Source of the DNA: Pseudomonas sp. stari2
Lineage (GTDB): Bacteria > Pseudomonadota > Gammaproteobacteria > Pseudomonadales > Pseudomonadaceae
NCBI RefSeq assembly: GCF_040760005.1
Contig: NZ_CP099760.1
Span: 5,860,001-5,924,000 of the forward strand
DNA length: 64,000 nucleotides
Direction of reading: 5' to 3'
In this document: piece after piece, positions 61,106 to 64,000 of the stretch
Numbering within the stretch: position 1 is the stretch's first letter
How the letters are laid out: each line of letters starts with the position of its first letter
Program-made: the position numbers and the translations under genes
The notes under the pieces: model-generated
What the model saw: the letters and a program-made list of their open reading frames with translations, nothing else
What the model was told of the DNA's origin: nothing
Databases searched by the model: none

Positions 61106-61900
61106 ATGCGTGTAGCCCTTTACCAATGTCCACCGCTGCCACTGGAACCTGCTGCCAACCTCCAGCGCCTGCATCAACTGGCGATGGAGGCCAAAGGTGC
61201 CGATTTGTTGGTGGTGCCGGAGATGTTTCTGACCGGCTACAACATCGGTAAGGAGGCGGTCGCGACATTGGCCGAGGTCTACAACGGTGAATGGGCGCAG
61301 CACGTAGGACGAATCGCCAAGGCTGCCGGCCTGGCGATTCTCTACGGTTACCCTGAGCGCACCGCCGAAGGGCAGATCTACAACGCCGTGCAGTTGATCG
61401 ATTCGAACGGCGAGCGCCTGTGCAATTACCGCAAGACGCACCTGTTCGGCGATCTCGACCGTTCGATGTTCAGCCCCGGCGATGGCGAGTTTCCCATCGT
61501 CGAGCTCAACGGCTGGAAGCTCGGTTTCCTGATCTGCTACGACCTGGAGTTCCCGGAAAACGCCCGGCGCCTGGCCCTTGAAGGTGCCGAGCTGATTCTG
61601 GTGCCGACAGCGAACATGATTCCTTTCGATTTCATTGCCGACGTCTCGGTGCGCTCCCGTGCTTTCGAAAACCAGTGCTACGTGGCTTACGCCAACTACT
61701 GCGGCCACGAAGGCGATATCCATTACTGTGGGCAAAGCAGTATTGCTGCGCCGGATGGCAGCCGCATCGCCCAGGCCGGGCTGGATGAAGCACTGATCGT
61801 CGGTGAGCTGGATCGCCAGTTGATGGTCGACTCCCGCAGCGCCAACCGCTACTTCAACGACCGCCGCCCCGAACTTTACGACGCGCTCAACAAGCGCTAA
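61106..61900 (+). CDS. davA: 5-aminovaleramide amidohydrolase DavA
   Basis: 264 aa nitrilase-superfamily amidase. Catalytic triad visible: Glu in VVPEMFLTGYN, Lys in YRKTHLFGDLDR, Cys in LICYDLEFPE. It hydrolyses the DavB product to 5-aminovalerate and ammonia. It forms a two-gene unit with davB; later steps (DavT, DavD) are not in this window. Confidence 0.9.
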   Translation: MRVALYQCPPLPLEPAANLQRLHQLAMEAKGADLLVVPEMFLTGYNIGKEAVATLAEVYNGEWAQHVGRIAKAAGLAILYGYPERTAEGQIYNAVQLIDSNGERLCNYRKTHLFGDLDRSMFSPGDGEFPIVELNGWKLGFLICYDLEFPENARRLALEGAELILVPTANMIPFDFIADVSVRSRAFENQCYVAYANYCGHEGDIHYCGQSSIAAPDGSRIAQAGLDEALIVGELDRQLMVDSRSANRYFNDRRPELYDALNKR

Positions 61901-61938
61901 TCCGCTAGCATTGGCACTTCACTGTTCTGGAAGTGCCC

Positions 61939-64000
61939 ATGCCTGCGCCGAATCAACCCCGCCCCCACACCGAAACCCTGGCCAACGGCTTGCGCGTGAC
62001 CCTGCGTCACGTGCCCGGCCTGAAGCGCAGCGCCGCTGCGTTGCGAGTGGCTGCCGGGAGTCATGACGTGCCGTTGGCATGGCCGGGGCTGGCGCATTTC
62101 CTTGAGCATTTGCTGTTTCTCGGCACCGAGCGTTTTCCTGCGAGCGAAGGCCTGATGGCCTACGTGCAAGGTCACGGCGGTCAGGTGAATGCCAGCACCC
62201 GCGAGCGCACCACCGATTTCTTCTTTGAGTTGCCGCCAGCGTCCTTCAGCGGCGGGCTTGAGCGTCTGTCAGACATGCTCGCCCGGCCGCGTATGAATCC
62301 GGACGATCAGTTGCGGGAACGGGAAGTGTTGCAGGCGGAGTTTGTCGCGTGGTCGAAGGATGCTGCGGCCCAGCAGAAAGAGGCGCTCTTCGAAGGGTTG
62401 TCAGCAGCACATCCGTTGCGCGGCTTTCATGCCGGGAACCGCGACAGCCTGCCGGTAGAACAAGCGGATTTTCAGCAGGCACTGAAAGATTTCCATCAAC
62501 AGTTTTACCGAACCGGACAGATGATACTGAGCCTGGTCGGACCGCAGAACATTGAAGAGCTGCGAACGCTGGCCGAGCAGTTTGCTACTGCGCTGACACC
62601 TGGGGATAAAACTGAGCAGGCAGCCCCTGTTCGCTTGATGGACAACCCGCAGGCAAGTTATCAACAGGTCGGCGAGCGGTACGGCAATCTGCTGTTTGCG
62701 CTGGAAGACCTGCCAGAGTCGTCGGCCGAAGCGCTGGCGTTTCTTTGTCACTGGTTGAACAGCGCCAAACCCGGCGGACTGCTCGCCCATTTGCAGCTGC
62801 TGGGTCTCGCTGAAAGCTTGCAAGCTTGCGTGCAATACCAGTTCGCAGGGCAAGCCTTGCTGCATCTTCAGTTCACTGCACCCAGCGGGTCATTCAATGC
62901 CATTCGCGAGCAATGGCTGGATTGGATGAGTTTCTTCGTCGCACAGCAGGACTGGTCGGCATTGCAAGAGGAATATGCGGCGCAGCATCAGCGCCAGCAG
63001 CAAGTCAGCGGCGCACTGAATCTGGCACGACTCGACAGCGAACAACTCGAAAGCGGCTTGTCCGAATCGGCCGTTGCGGCGCTCAAGGCGATTCTCGGCA
63101 AAATCGGCACTGTGGATAACTTCAGCGGCCACTGGCATCTGCCCGCCGCCAACCCGTTCTTGCGTACGGCCGAACCGCTGGCCAACGCCGGCCTGATCCG
63201 CGGTCAGACCAGCGCACACCGAGGCTTGCGCACATTCGCTCAAGATCGCTCGCGTAGCCGTCGTGAACGCTCACCGATGCAATTCAGCCAGGCGCTGCCG
63301 GATAACAGTGACGAAGGTGCGGTGTATGTGCGCTGGCAGATGGAAGCGGCGGCTACGGCCGAGCTGCTAGCGAAACTGCAATGCAGTCTGCGGGAAGTGT
63401 CGGATGAAGCACGTCAGGCCGGGGTCGAGCTTTCGTTGAGCACCAAGGGCAATCAGTGGCTGCTGAAGGTGACCGGTCTGCAGGACATATTGCCCGGCGT
63501 CCTTGAGCATGCGCTGAAACATCTGACACAAGTTGACGACGATTCCGCACCCGGCGAGCCGGACGTGCCGTTGATGCCGATTCGCCAATTGCTCAAGGCA
63601 CTCCCGGAACATTTATTGGCGCCCACAGAATCTTCCGACGATGCCACGCACCTGTGGACAACTTCGCGCTGGGACGGCCTGGGGTTGGGACTCAACCCAC
63701 AAACCCAATCCGCAATGGGCCTGGCCCTGAGTCGCATCCCCGGCATCCCGGACAATCAAATTCCCGCACCGTCGGCAATCAACACCGGATACCGGTGGAG
63801 TCAGATCGACAACGCGTCCAGCGAACACGCCTTGCTGCTGTTCTGCCCGACCGCCAGCCGTGAAATCGACGACGAAGCCGCGTGGCGCCTGCTCGCTCAC
63901 CTGGGCCAGTCACCGTTCTACCAACGCCTGAGAGTCGAACTGCAATTGGGCTATGCGGTGTTCAGCGGCCTGCGTCAGCTACACGGCCAGACCGGATTAC
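61939..64000 (+). CDS. pqqF: PQQ biosynthesis protease PqqF, 5' part
   Basis: At least 687 codons from the ATG at 61939 (MPAPNQPRPHTETLANGLRV), open to the window edge. M16 (insulinase/pitrilysin) zinc protease with the inverted motif HFLEH at 53-57 and the downstream acidic ligand in EREVLQAEF about 75 residues on. PqqF cuts the PqqA precursor peptide around its Glu-Tyr cross-link; pqqA and later genes would be expected just past the edge. The family is about 760-830 aa, so roughly the last 100 residues are missing. Confidence 0.88.
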   Translation, partial: MPAPNQPRPHTETLANGLRVTLRHVPGLKRSAAALRVAAGSHDVPLAWPGLAHFLEHLLFLGTERFPASEGLMAYVQGHGGQVNASTRERTTDFFFELPPASFSGGLERLSDMLARPRMNPDDQLREREVLQAEFVAWSKDAAAQQKEALFEGLSAAHPLRGFHAGNRDSLPVEQADFQQALKDFHQQFYRTGQMILSLVGPQNIEELRTLAEQFATALTPGDKTEQAAPVRLMDNPQASYQQVGERYGNLLFALEDLPESSAEALAFLCHWLNSAKPGGLLAHLQLLGLAESLQACVQYQFAGQALLHLQFTAPSGSFNAIREQWLDWMSFFVAQQDWSALQEEYAAQHQRQQQVSGALNLARLDSEQLESGLSESAVAALKAILGKIGTVDNFSGHWHLPAANPFLRTAEPLANAGLIRGQTSAHRGLRTFAQDRSRSRRERSPMQFSQALPDNSDEGAVYVRWQMEAAATAELLAKLQCSLREVSDEARQAGVELSLSTKGNQWLLKVTGLQDILPGVLEHALKHLTQVDDDSAPGEPDVPLMPIRQLLKALPEHLLAPTESSDDATHLWTTSRWDGLGLGLNPQTQSAMGLALSRIPGIPDNQIPAPSAINTGYRWSQIDNASSEHALLLFCPTASREIDDEAAWRLLAHLGQSPFYQRLRVELQLGYAVFSGLRQLHGQTGL

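Overview
The window is a Pseudomonas chromosome segment, most likely from the P. fluorescens group. This rests on Pseudomonas-specific gene content (vfr, agtSR-agtABCD, murU-amgK, the prkA/yeaH/ycgB trio, davBA-pqqF), high G+C at third codon positions and REP-type inverted repeats. From memory, gene order from the left edge to rmcA closely follows P. aeruginosa PAO1 from about PA0667 down to PA0575, so most of the window is core genome. I see no prophage, IS element, CRISPR array or obvious pseudogene.

Layout. 1-2.6 kb: a peptidoglycan endopeptidase and anmK. 2.6-8.9 kb: erpA, argC, hemJ, a nitronate monooxygenase, a DUF805 protein, a short-chain dehydrogenase, a HIT hydrolase and coq7. 8.9-12 kb: speD, an OsmC protein, vfr and a lipoate-ligase-like protein. 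12-20 kb: tryptophan genes split into trpGDC and trpE, each preceded by a short leader reading frame ending in ARWRWRA; the esterase autotransporter estA lies between them, and gph and rpe lie upstream of trpE. 20-29 kb: an iron-dependent alcohol dehydrogenase, the agtABCD ABC transporter and its AgtSR two-component system. 29-32.5 kb: a DUF3530 protein and djlA-murU-amgK. 32.6-40.3 kb: lptD-surA-pdxA-rsmA-apaG-apaH-glpE. 40.5-45.5 kb: prkA-yeaH-ycgB. 45.6-49.4 kb: cca, folK, folB, plsY and tsaD. 49.6-54.2 kb: the macromolecular-synthesis group rpsU-dnaG-rpoD. 54.3-58.2 kb: the c-di-GMP protein RmcA and a tRNA with a CAT anticodon. 58.2-58.8 kb: a structured non-coding stretch with a likely minus-strand small RNA. 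58.8-64 kb: an Lrp/AsnC regulator, davB-davA (lysine to 5-aminovalerate) and the start of pqqF, cut by the window edge.

How the parts connect. AnmK with AmgK-MurU gives most of the Pseudomonas anhydro-MurNAc recycling route. DavBA makes 5-aminovalerate, and the family AgtABCD belongs to takes up 5-aminovalerate and GABA under AgtSR control. TrpE, TrpG, TrpD and TrpC cover chorismate to indole-glycerol phosphate. LptD and SurA are outer-membrane biogenesis partners.

The most interesting items are the paired trp leader peptides (one nested in frame in the 3' end of gph), the candidate small RNA beside the tRNA, the estA-only trpE-trpG interval, and the ORF-poor rpsU-dnaG spacer. All statements on family and synteny come from memory; no search was run.
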